A stretch of 64,000 nt of DNA. Origin: Eutreptiella sp. 'Long Island Sound 2002' (Eukaryota; Euglenozoa; Euglenophyceae; Eutreptiales; Eutreptiaceae). Of this stretch, positions 39,932 through 49,262 are shown piece by piece. The first letter of the stretch is position 1. Each line of letters begins with the position of its first letter. Below the pieces are notes generated by a model. The model saw only the letters and a program-made list of their open reading frames with translations, ran no database searches and was not told the origin of the DNA. The position numbers and the translations under genes are program-made. The stretch is taken from positions 183,854,185 to 183,918,184 of the forward strand of contig OZ038380.1 in assembly GCA_964036045.1 (NCBI GenBank). The letters run 5' to 3'.

Positions 39932-42776
39932 GCGGCGACCATTGCATTTGGCGTGGGGCTAGCTTCCGAGACCAAAATGCAAGAGGGTAATGATCGCCGG
40001 TGGCTTCATCAGCCTGTTCAAGGACAGCTCCGATCGCGTACCTAGATGCGTCGGTTCTAATGTAGAAGGGTCGGTCGAATTGGGGCACATGCAACGTGGC
40101 GACTTCACAGAGGGCCGCCTTCAAGTGATGGAAGGCCTCCTCGCACTCGTCAGTCCACTTGACACGAACCTTTGAACCTGCCTTGCCCGCATCTCTCCCT
40201 ACCTTCAATAATTCAGTGAGGGGGGCAGCAAATTTGGCATAATTCGGCACAAAAGTGTGGTAAAAATTGCAACAACCCAGGAATCCTCTCAACTCCGTGA
40301 TCGTCTCAGGGCGCTTCCACTTCTGAATAGCGACGAGCTTCCCTGGACTGGGTCGTCGGGTGCCATTCTCTAGGAGAGAACCACAAAATTCGACTGATTT
40401 TAAAAATAATTTTCCCTTCTTTGGCCCACAAATCAGCTGATTAGCATCCAGAATGTCCAAAACCTGGTTCAGCTGCTTTTCATGTAGGGCCACCAGCTCG
40501 GCTTCGGTCAGTCCCTCCCCTTCTGTCGCGATGATTATGTCATCTATGTACACACTCACGAAGGCACGAAGCTCAGGATGGGCTGTAAAAAGCACATCTT
40601 CCATCATTCTTTGAAAAAACGAAGGGGCGTTCTTCAGGCCCATGGGCATGACCGTCCACTGGACTGGGCCACATGGCGTGCACATACAGGTGAGAGGTCG
40701 GCTGTCCTTCCTCAACGGCATTTGGTGAAAGCCGTGACGGAGATCCAGCACAGAAAACAAACGACCTCTTGCCCTCTTGGCGATTTCCTCCTCAATGAGG
40801 GGCAGGGGGTGTGAATCCGCCTTGGTTTCGGCGTTGAGATTGCGAAAATCAACAACCATTCGCCAACCATCAATAGTGTTCTGGTCTGCAGGCGGTGGCT
40901 TCGGGACTGTGAAGGGTGCACAGCACCATTCGCTGGTCATACAACCCTCAAGCCAACCAAATTCCCTGAGATTTCTCTCGATGATTTTTCTGAGTATCTC
41001 ATGTTTATGTCCATGGTTCTCATAAGGACGCTGTTTCTTCGCCTTGTACCCTTCACGAAGCTCGATGAAGGCTTCACCGAACTGCCCGCGGACAGGGGGG
41101 TCTTTGATCAACTTACCCGAAAGGGTTGTGTCCTTCCGTTCCTCAAAAATCTTTTCTCTTGTTTTGGAACACAACTCAGTGTCCACCTGATCGCCAGGAA
41201 TTACTGTCGAAAAGACTTTGGCGACTTCTTCGGCCTTGGCAGGAAGAATCTTCTTACGGATGTCCCTAAACAGGTCCGTATCAACTGCCTCTTGAAGATA
41301 GGTGGGTCGAGTGTCGACATTCCAGAGATTATCTTCGTGATCCAGCTCCTCCAAAGGATCTATGAAAGCTTCCACAGGGAGTTTTTCATAAAAAACTCTG
41401 AATTTGCGGCGCGATTTAATATTTTTCTTCGCCCGTGCACTGAAGATTCTTTTCGATGTCGATCGTATTGGGGAAGAGGGAGACGAGGCGGATCCATTTG
41501 ACGTTGGATCACCTTGGGTATCTGACGGACAAAAATCAGAAAAAATAGATTCATCATCAGTACCACGCTCAACCTCAGATTCAGACCCAACACAAGAATC
41601 AGTACCAGAATCAGCAGAATTAGAGTCAGAAAGCTTTCCATCCACCAGGAATGCAAGCGAATTCCAGGACCGCTGTGGCAGGGGACCTGTGTCGTCCCTG
41701 GCATACAGCTTAATCTTCCTGGGAAGTTCGATGTAATCTACACAAATGTCTTGTAATTCCTGAAACCAAGGCTTGTCGTCCCACAAGGGCACAACTAAAA
41801 TCGCCTGGGTTTTATCTTGCTTGATTTTGTGGATAACCTGCTGGATTAAGTGAAACGGAGGATTAATCCATAACTTCTTGTCCCATTTATGGGTCCAAGC
41901 GTCGCGAAAATGCTTGTCAAAGCGCTTGTTCTCACGGTTAGCAAAGGCATCATACTGTGGCCAAAAGGAATGGTGTTCATGAAAATATTCACAAATTGCA
42001 TCGCGCCATTTGTCGACAACTCTGTAGGATGAAGAGTGCCAGCGCGAAGGGCGTCGTGGCTGGGAGTCCCTACGAAGACATTCTAACTCTCGGGAGTAAT
42101 CGGCACTCCCATTCACCTCTGCAATGGTGACATCTTCGCCAAATTTTGGTGTAACTTTTTGCTTCAAAAATTCTTCTGCACTTTTGAACCCTGCGTGCAA
42201 AAAACGAAATTCAGGACGCTCCAAGGGACCTGACTCCAGCAAAAAACAACGCCGATGACCTACGGGCGCTACCCTGTTCTTGCGAAGCCAAGGATGGCCC
42301 AAGTAAAGGTCATACTTTATGTCGGCACGATAGAAGTAGTCATCCTTAAGGACAACTTCCTCCACATTACCTTCTTCCCAAAGGTCTTGAGCGACCAAAT
42401 GAGTTGATATATAACAACCGCGTTGCCCACCTGCGAGAGAATGTCCAGAAACTCCCTCGAGGGTAACAGGATGAGGCGACTCGAACACGCAGTCGTCGGG
42501 TAAGAATGAATTGGATTGGAGATTTACCTCTGATCCATTGTCACACAAACAAGTGGCGAGGTGGAAATTTCCCTTGCAATCAGAGACCCACAGCTTTGTG
42601 ACAAACTGACGGGCCCTGTGCTTGGACTGTACACCAACCTCGTCCACTACAACAGAAGGATCCGCTGCCGGATCCAGGGGAGAGGAGACAAGCGACCCTA
42701 CATCAAGTAATGGTCGATCTGGAATCTGGGGATCATGCCTGAAATCGCCTGGGGAGGGGCGATTTTCGTGGCCCCC
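39927..42776 (-). CDS. pol: E1 Pol, N-terminal part: protease, Dam-like domain, RT, start of RNase H (interrupted by E2)
   Basis: Open from just after the E1 gag UAG (42777-42779) to the E2 insertion within LAPRQMQWSPRE of RNase H. It has the same order and motifs as E2 Pol: DNGS protease motif, DAFAN and WINPPF of the Dam-like domain, and YIDD in RT. Amino-acid differences from E2 are few and scattered. The remaining part of Pol is at 26783-29127. Confidence 0.92.
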
Positions 42777-45700
42777 CTAGGCGTTCTGACCTCCAGTGGC
42801 TGCCTTAACATTGTGAACACACCCTGATTCGTCGACCCATTCATCTTGGAACGGATCATCTGCTGGATTCAAGGCATTTTCAACGTAATCTCGATCCGCA
42901 TCGGACACCTGATCTGCACCTGAGACCTGATCCACACGATGGTTGCCCTTTCCACGTCCACGGCCACGGCCACCGGATGATGAACCTCCACCGTCGCCAC
43001 GCCCTCTGCCCTTACCAGAGAAGGGGGTTCCCGAAGGATTTCCCTTACCTTTACCCTGGGATCCTGGAGCATTTCCCTTGTTTGTACCGGATTGAGGGGT
43101 TTGGCCTGGATTTCGATTTCCGCCTCCGGCGTTGCCATTGGGATTTTTCTGGCCGTTCGGCTGCCCACCGGAGCCGGATGGAGTCCGATTTCCTGTGCCT
43201 TGGGACCCGCCAGGGCCTCCAGGGTTTTTGTTTCCACCGGAGGGGGTCGGATTCCCTTTTCCCCCCTTTTCACCATGCACCTGTCTGTCATTCCTGTCTG
43301 AATTCTGCGTATTACTGATATTTTCACCAATCACCTTGTGATCGTAAGGAGACCATCGGTGATTACCAGTAGAATGCGACTTAGCTCGGTTCGTAGAACC
43401 TAAAAGAAGACAGATGCTACAGTGATCCTGAACATTCCGGGTGTCATTCACCTTTTTGTTGCCCTTTTGGGCCCCATTTTGGGTGTTTTGCTGGGTATTC
43501 TTGTTTCCCCCAAGACCCTCATGGAAATTTTGATTGGCGGCGTCAGCGAGCCGCTCAACCTCTTCCCACAATTCCTTCGGGGTGAACGAAAACACCCAGT
43601 TTCTGGCCTTCAGGCGATGGCCATGGAAGCTTACTCCCCTATTGAGGACTTGGACAAACAAGTCCCGATCCTCGTGTTCATTAAACTTGATTTTCCACGT
43701 GTTTTCAGTGAATTTCACCTTGGTAAACGACGTGGGGGAGCACTTTTGAAGTGCCTCCCTGACCGTAAACCTGTTGGCCGAGGCATCGAAGCCTTCGACC
43801 TCCGCCCACCAGGTCTTGACCTTTTCTTCGGACTGTTTGTTCCGAAGAGTGGCGGCAGTTTCGGAGGGGATCTTGTCAAAAATCAGATTTTTCAGCTCGG
43901 CACTAGAAAATTTTTCGCCTGAATGTTCAGACTCCTCCACTAAATTCCAGAAGCTCTGTCTCTTGTCTTGCACTTCGTGCAAGATTAATCGCGAGAATGA
44001 AGGAAAATTCTTCAACATCTGGTGGTAATGGTCCTCTGGCAGCCGGGATCCACGTACCTCCAACTGTTCCCACACCTCATCAAAGGTAAGGGGGGAACTT
44101 GAATCCTCACGATCACTCCAGGTCCTGAGCCAAGTGTTGGCCGGCGCTCCCTCAAGGCAGTCCAAGAGGGCCATCAGGAACTGATCATCTTGGAGTTTTT
44201 GAGTCTTAACCCACAATCTAAATTCCCGTTGGAACTGAGGCCAACGTCTGGGGTTCCCATTATACTTCGGTTGCTTGGCAACCTGACGAAGTCGCAATGA
44301 AGTAGGATTAAGAAGCGAATCCAGCCCAACACCGGCCGTAATGGCAGACACCTTGGCGGCATCATTCGCCACACCAGCTCCGGCAAGGGTCTGGGCGAGC
44401 AACAGCTGGGCTAATGCATTGGAATCAGCAGCAGGAGGGGCAGTACGGGAGGCAGTTCGCTTGGCATTCTGAGCCTCAGTCCTAGCCTTCGCCGTCCTAC
44501 TCTGAGATCGAGAGATTGTAACCCTTTCCTTTAGCTTGGTCCTGCTGATTCTTGCGTCGGTGGTCTTAGAGTCCACCGAAGGAGCAATCGAAAAAATTTC
44601 TGTCGCCTCCTCCGACGGTTCTGTTGTTTGTTCCACCGATGATGCGCCCTCAGACCGCATGTGCGTCTTGAAAAGATCTTTAATTCCCAGCGTTTGAATG
44701 ATGAGTTGCATTTGATCTTTGAGCAATTGGAGCTCAGTATCTCGCTGGAATCTGCAAGAACAATCGGCAGGACAGTACATACCGTGTCCTGAAGGGCCTG
44801 AGCAGGCTGTCGGACCGCTAATCTCAGTGGTCCGCAGCCAGGAGTCCACTTGGGGAGCTCCTTCAGCCCTGATTTCCAGGCTTGCCTGCCTGGCTGCCTC
44901 TAAAATTCCTTCCTCAACCGCAGCGGCTAGATCGTCGCGGATGGAAACAGGGGGATGAGGGGCGGAGGGCCCGGCAACAGGTGCCTTGGTCTTCTCCTTC
45001 GGGAAGGGGCTTGCCTCCCAGATCTGCAAAAAAATGGCAAAAGAGTCATCTTCTTGAGAACGCCACCACATCCTGGTATTAATTTCTTCTTGAAGAAGGA
45101 AAAAATATTCCATTAAAAAATCAGAGGCGATTCTTTCTTGTCCTATCAGCTTAGACGTGGCTAATAGACAAAGGGCCTCAAGCGCCTCAAGGTTACGGGT
45201 CACTTCTGAAGACAAATGGTTGTCCCATTGTGCCCAATTGGCTGGTCGATTATAGGTAGGTACCTCACCTGGACCACCCATCTCAATGTCGTCAATGTCG
45301 GCGTCGATGGTCTCAAAATGTGGACATTGGTAAGGAGTATTGGTACCTGCCAGGTCCGTAAGCTCCACCGGAGCGTTGCCATCGGCGTAGGCTGGGAGAT
45401 TCCAGCTGCTTGATGGCCAATTTCGACTGGGATCTTGATGGTAATCTGGGCCTCCACAGCTGCTGATTTGTGCCCTTCTTGGGCAGCTTGGGCTTGCGCA
45501 AGGCATTCCTCTCAAGGCCTCGTTCGCACAGCACCACGGCAGCATAATTGTTACGTCTCCAGGAGCGGCGGAGTCTACGGGGCCGTACTGGGGAGCTAAC
45601 TGTGGTTGGGACACCAAAGCAACAACATTCAGGTAGCCTCTGCTACCATGAAAGTGCTGCCCTGGGTCGTTGATGGTGCCGGAGGGCTCGGGGCCGGCAA

Positions 45701-45812
45701 GACCAGTGGGGCAGGCACGCGAGGAGTCGACCTGAACGTTGCTATTGGGGGTAGAACCGGAGACTCGGACACCAACGGAGGCAAGAGCAGCAACAACTGA
45801 AGCAAGATCCAT
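42777..45812 (-). CDS. gag: E1 Gag, starting inside the LTR
   Basis: 1011 codons, the same length as E2 Gag. The ATG at 45812 lies in the LTR and the frame crosses the PBS as Gly-Ser-Arg. The capsid-like segment, the C-x2-C-x11-H-x4-H motif and the Gly-rich RGRG tail are all kept. Differences from E2 are mostly single substitutions (for example SGSTPNSNV for SGSNPNNNI near residue 20). It ends in UAG with the same downstream stem-loop as E2, and pol follows in the same frame. Confidence 0.9.
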   Translation of the reverse strand: MDLASVVAALASVGVRVSGSTPNSNVQVDSSRACPTGLAGPEPSGTINDPGQHFHGSRGYLNVVALVSQPQLAPQYGPVDSAAPGDVTIMLPWCCANEALRGMPCASPSCPRRAQISSCGGPDYHQDPSRNWPSSSWNLPAYADGNAPVELTDLAGTNTPYQCPHFETIDADIDDIEMGGPGEVPTYNRPANWAQWDNHLSSEVTRNLEALEALCLLATSKLIGQERIASDFLMEYFFLLQEEINTRMWWRSQEDDSFAIFLQIWEASPFPKEKTKAPVAGPSAPHPPVSIRDDLAAAVEEGILEAARQASLEIRAEGAPQVDSWLRTTEISGPTACSGPSGHGMYCPADCSCRFQRDTELQLLKDQMQLIIQTLGIKDLFKTHMRSEGASSVEQTTEPSEEATEIFSIAPSVDSKTTDARISRTKLKERVTISRSQSRTAKARTEAQNAKRTASRTAPPAADSNALAQLLLAQTLAGAGVANDAAKVSAITAGVGLDSLLNPTSLRLRQVAKQPKYNGNPRRWPQFQREFRLWVKTQKLQDDQFLMALLDCLEGAPANTWLRTWSDREDSSSPLTFDEVWEQLEVRGSRLPEDHYHQMLKNFPSFSRLILHEVQDKRQSFWNLVEESEHSGEKFSSAELKNLIFDKIPSETAATLRNKQSEEKVKTWWAEVEGFDASANRFTVREALQKCSPTSFTKVKFTENTWKIKFNEHEDRDLFVQVLNRGVSFHGHRLKARNWVFSFTPKELWEEVERLADAANQNFHEGLGGNKNTQQNTQNGAQKGNKKVNDTRNVQDHCSICLLLGSTNRAKSHSTGNHRWSPYDHKVIGENISNTQNSDRNDRQVHGEKGGKGNPTPSGGNKNPGGPGGSQGTGNRTPSGSGGQPNGQKNPNGNAGGGNRNPGQTPQSGTNKGNAPGSQGKGKGNPSGTPFSGKGRGRGDGGGSSSGGRGRGRGKGNHRVDQVSGADQVSDADRDYVENALNPADDPFQDEWVDESGCVHNVKAATGGQNA
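45637..45648 (-). other. E1 primer-binding site, initiator tRNA-Met type
   Basis: Minus-strand TGGTAGCAGAGG adjoining the end of the 5' LTR. Confidence 0.92.
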
Positions 45813-46180
45813 GTTGAGTGTTATCCGGCAGAAAATCCCAGTCTATGAAGAAAATTGATGCGGATTATTCTAAATACATCTGAGTGTCCAAAACTGTCTG
45901 AAAAGATTTATATAAATCCAATTATGAAAAATGTTTGGCCGATCTGGCCCGCGAGCGCGCGTCAGCGGCGAATGGCGATTGCAGGTAAATGATCGGAACG
46001 CGGCGGATTTACGGGGAATGGACCGCGGAATCAGATCCGGCATCTCAGAAATATATAGGTCTGATCCTGAGACTGAGCTGCGAGGCGGCGATTCCGCCGA
46101 AGCAAAGAAAATGACCAAAATGTAGCCAATCTGGACAGAATGTCAGAAAATCTGAGCAGATGGGGCTAGCCGCACTTACA
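45649..46180 (-). repeat. E1 5' LTR (532 bp)
   Basis: TG…CA ends on the minus strand; it contains the gag ATG. About six differences from the E1 3' LTR at 24592-25123. Confidence 0.95.
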
Positions 46181-46185
46181 TCCCT
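46181..46185. repeat. E1 target-site duplication, right copy (tccct)
   Basis: Matches 24587-24591. Confidence 0.9.
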
Positions 46186-46547
46186 TCGCCGTAAGACAGG
46201 TCACAGGTCGCCAGCAGGTTTACGTGAACCCATGCGAGTGTGTATAATGTGTCTTGCGTTTGGGTTGTGTCGACGCTGCGTCTTGGAGGGAGGGATGCAT
46301 ATGCACATGTTTGGCATGCTCCCAATCTAACCCAACCAAGCCTCAGGAGCCCCGGCAGCGCCATGAGCGCTGAGTCTTCTGGAGGAAATGATACAATCAG
46401 AGCAGCAAAAGGACGCCAGCCATGGTGAGCGCCCATTTTTCAGTGTGAGGGAGACTGTAGGTATTTTAAAGTAGGTGTGGAAACCAAGGAAAGGCCAAGA
46501 AAAATTCCCTTTTTCCTAAAATGCGACAGTGGTGGCCACCACAGCAC
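46186..46547 (+). other. E3 3' untranslated region, right part
   Basis: A short stretch between the E1 insertion and the E3 polypurine tract, continuing the sequence that stops at 24586. No gene is recognised. Confidence 0.75.
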
Positions 46548-46555
46548 AAGGGGGG
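46548..46555 (+). other. E3 polypurine tract
   Basis: AAGGGGGG immediately before the first base of the 3' LTR (AGTAAG). Its position shows that the LTR copy at 46556 is the 3' LTR of E3 and not a solo LTR. Confidence 0.8.
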
Positions 46556-47353
46556 AGTAAGAAAAAGTGCTTTTCCATTGCTTTGAGGCATACTCTAGTT
46601 GTATTAGAGATGCACTGAGCATCCATGCATTTTTATCTTAGTATTGGTCCAACCAAAAGTGGTGATAACACATTTTGACCTATGGAACCAAACACCCAAT
46701 CAGGATATGGAGTGGACCCCTCAATCCCCTTTCAATGTGAAGTAAAACATCTTTTCCTGAGTTGACTGAGCACTGACATACCTAAGGTAGAGCCTATGAA
46801 TTTATCTATGTTTTTCCATGAATACTTATCTGCCCTAGTGGTATGCACCATAGGGGGCTAGGCACCTCTTTTTGAGAGGTCCTGGGTTCAATTCCTGGTC
46901 AGCCTAGCTAAGTAGGAAGATCCCATGTGACATGGCAGTGACCTCATCGCCACATACCATGCCACCTCAGCACATATGGGACCCAAAACAAAGAGTGCAC
47001 ATCTCCTAAGATGGCACTATGGAGAGAGAGTGATCCTGGGGCAGTTTTCTAACTCTTTTCCAAAAACATTTCAGCTATCTCTGTGAATATGCATTCATTT
47101 GTATCCTGAGTTGCAGTATCTGTGAATATCTAATCATCTTTCACTGTTTACACTGCAGCCCTTCATGCTTTGATCCTGAATCCTCTTCTCTTTGCATACT
47201 ATTGGCTTGGGCTATCCTGAAGTGACTTGGAGTGGCTGTATTTCATCAAAACAAACGCTTTTCATCTCCAAAAACAAGCAGCAGGAATCCCTACACCAAC
47301 AGCAAGCAGCAGGAGAGGCAAAACACAGTGCTGAAAACACTATAAACTTTTCT
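46556..47353 (+). repeat. E3 3' LTR (798 bp)
   Basis: Same length as 14367-15164 and about 99.5% identical. It carries the same tRNA-like A/B-box segment (46834-46897) and ends TTTTCT before caaca. Confidence 0.93.
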
Positions 47354-47358
47354 CAACA
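47354..47358. repeat. E3 target-site duplication, right copy (caaca)
   Basis: Matches 14362-14366. Confidence 0.9.
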
Positions 47359-47511
47359 TAGCCTTCGGCAATGAGGAATTCGTCCAGAACTGACCAAACC
47401 CAGTGTTTATAGAAGGCCCACATCACGTCTACGCCTTTGTCGACAATTCTCAGATAAGGGGACTCAGAAACGACTGTCGCGAATAGGCGTGTGGTGTGAA
47501 GTGCTGAAACT
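47359..47511 (-). pseudogene. E5: RT-like coding remnant, exon-like piece interrupted by E3
   Basis: Minus-strand open frame reading …SALHTTRLFATVVSESP, then RIVDKGVDVMWAFYKHW and VLDEFLIAEGYV up to the E3 insertion. Upstream in the same frame a UAG occurs at the sequence CCATAG, which also fits a 3' splice site (the frame starts right after it), so this looks like an exon start. The VDKG…Y…L pattern resembles the N-terminal part of reverse transcriptases of non-LTR or Penelope-like type, and the continuation at 14361 supports RT. Family assignment is weak. Confidence 0.5.
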
Positions 47512-47587
47512 GTCTATGGCCACAGTAAGTGCGGTAGGTGCATGTGCAGGGGGGGCAGGCTGGTGCCTAGCTGGTCGGCGCATTTGG

Positions 47588-47965
47588 TTAGGTGTTTGAT
47601 GAGCCGTGCACGCACTTTCGAGCCCTTGAGGGCAGCGGGTTGGTGGGGCGGAGGTACATCCCTTCACAGGGAACAAAGAGGGGGGTGTAGGCGACCTGCC
47701 CCTGTATGATCTGTCTATTCCCAAGGAGGGGAGGGGTATACCGGCATCGACACACAGGCTCGACTGCTCTCTTATCAAAGCGGGACGCATGACTGGCAAA
47801 AATCTGCTTCACGATATGCGGGTTGCTCCGGACTATTCTGATTGCTTTGGACAGTGCCTGTTTTTCCCACGCTGGTCCGGTAATGGAGGCAACCATTTTT
47901 TTGGAAACAAGGTGTGTAGCGCTTTTCTGGTTGGGGAAGAGGTTTGGGATAACGATGGAACCCAC
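47588..47965 (-). pseudogene. E5: upstream coding piece
   Basis: A 125-codon open frame with protein-like composition (ITGPAWEKQALSKAIRIV, HASRFDKRAVEPVC, TPLFVPCEGMYLRP). It is separated from the 47511 piece by about 80-100 bases that could be a short intron (GT near 47605, pyrimidine-rich, AG at 47512). Upstream, the frame of SIKEAKVANPRLGKAAVP (about 48085-48000, preceded by a good 3' splice-like TCTGTGTTGCAG) runs into it with a one-base frame change. No known domain is recognised. Confidence 0.42.
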
Positions 47966-48092
47966 TATATACAGGGGAACAGACTTGTGGGACGCCAGCT
48001 ACTGTAGATCTGTGCGCAGGAACCGCAGCCTTGCCCAATCTTGGATTTGCCACTTTAGCCTCTTTTATACTCTGCAACACAGACAAGACCCT

Positions 48093-48900
48093 CTAATTCA
48101 GCCAACCTCTCGGTCGTGACCCTTCACCATTAGTGCTAATACCCGGCGCCACGTCATTCCATGCGTACTTTTTGAATGTGAACCACCAGTGGTGCTCTCT
48201 GACAGTCGCATACAAGGAATTGTGCATGTACTGAAGGTGCAGGATGCCCCACTGGGATAGGTCCGTCTGTAACATCATACGTGTCTTTTAGGCGTTGTGC
48301 CGCCACCGCGCACTCGTTAGCCAAATGCTCACTGTTGGCGCTAGGGATTAACTCGCCAATCCAGCACGGAGCAGGGGGTGACCCACGGACCCCGCGTGAG
48401 GATGCACTGCTAGATGAGACCTCAAGACATTGAGTGGTATGACGGCCGCCTTTGTGGTAGCGACCGCATATGAGGGGAGCGTTAGACATACAAGCGAGGG
48501 AGGTGAAACAAGGTGAAGTGGACAAAGCGGTACTAGGCGTGGCACAAGATTAGCAACACTTGGGGACGTGCCAACCACAGACCACACGCTCGGTAAAGGG
48601 AATCACAGAGCAAAACTGTGAAAGCGCACCGTCAGTGTGGACGAAACATGTGGGCACGGCACTGATCACCAAAACAAACTCATCAGGCCATTGTAAACAA
48701 AAAGTAGGCAAGGTACTTTCTGCAACAGGAGTAGAGCTAAAGGATGCACCACTACCATAGGCATTGTTTATCACATCTGGCACCTCTAGTTGAAAGGCCT
48801 TGATTGGCGTGGGGTTGCAAGGTTGAGAAAATGTGCACATAGTGCTACTTACATGTCCACTTCTATCGCACTGAACATCTGTGGAGACAGGTATACCCAC
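48093..48900 (-). pseudogene. E5: 5' coding pieces with a stop and a frame change
   Basis: From 48900 an open frame (STPVAESTLPTFCLQWPDEF, then SVIPFTERVVCGWHVPKCC) is interrupted by UAA at 48550-48552, yet continues in the same frame with LICGRYHKGGRHTTQCLEV and NECAVAAQRLKDTYDVT. Near 48275 the signal moves to another frame (TDLSQWGILHLQYMHNSLY, REHHWWFTFKKYAWNDV) until 48093. This is either an intron-bearing gene or a decayed one. The pieces look protein-like but I recognise no family. They lie upstream of the RT-like piece on the same strand. Confidence 0.42.
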
Positions 48901-48968
48901 CTACTCACACATACGATATACGTGACAAACAGGCGACAACCAAGACTGCTCCTACACACCAAGACTGC

Positions 48969-48970
48969 TC

Positions 48971-49005
<35 letters not shown>

Positions 49006-49016
49006 CACACACGCAT
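48969..49016. repeat. (CA)n microsatellite
   Basis: About 45 bases of CA dinucleotides with one AA interruption. Confidence 0.95.
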
Positions 49017-49236
49017 ACTAAGGCGGGGCTTAACCGCAGAGGCAAGGCCCCCCCCTCCGGTCGCAATGGCGCTGTTCCCGGCCGATTGTGATCATTGGAG
49101 TGCGGAAATATGAGGCAATCTTTGCGGATCCTAAAATGACCCGGTGGGCATCGATTGTCACACATCTCCAAATTGTGCCCCTACTTTTAGCCTATGGATT
49201 TAGCACCCCATGAGGGCCGGAACCCGTAACAATGGG

Positions 49237-49262
49237 CACACACACACACACACACACACACA
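49237..49262. repeat. (CA)n microsatellite
   Basis: About 13 CA units. Confidence 0.95.

Larger units (their letters stand above)
24592..46180 (-). mobile_element. E1: Ty3/gypsy LTR retrotransposon, family A, interrupted by E2
   Basis: Minus-strand element with 532-bp LTRs (5' LTR 45649-46180, 3' LTR 24592-25123) that differ at about six positions, flanked by tccct on both sides. PBS, gag, pol, 3' untranslated region and PPT are all present. E2 sits in the RNase H codons with a 5-bp duplication (ctcac). Without it E1 is about 10.8 kb. A UAG at 27719-27721 interrupts integrase. E1 itself lies in the 3' untranslated part of E3, in antisense. Confidence 0.95.
14367..47353 (+). mobile_element. 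E3: Ty3/gypsy LTR retrotransposon, family B, containing nested E1 and E2
   Basis: The two 798-bp LTRs (14367-15164 and 46556-47353) differ at only about four positions and are flanked by caaca. PBS, gag, pol and PPT occur in normal order. The 3' untranslated part is interrupted at 24586/46186 by E1 (which carries E2). Without the insert and its duplication E3 is about 11.4 kb. Defects seen are the insertion and one amber codon in RT. The LTR ends are AG…CT, not TG…CA. Confidence 0.93.

Noticed and set aside
29128-46180. Head-to-head pair of independent elements (E2 and the minus-strand gag-pol at 39927-45812)
   Set aside because: The minus-strand pieces on both sides of E2 join in frame with one ctcac, so they are one element, E1.
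46556-47353. Solo LTR
   Set aside because: A polypurine tract abuts it and the caaca duplication pairs it with the LTR at 14367, so it is the 3' LTR of E3.
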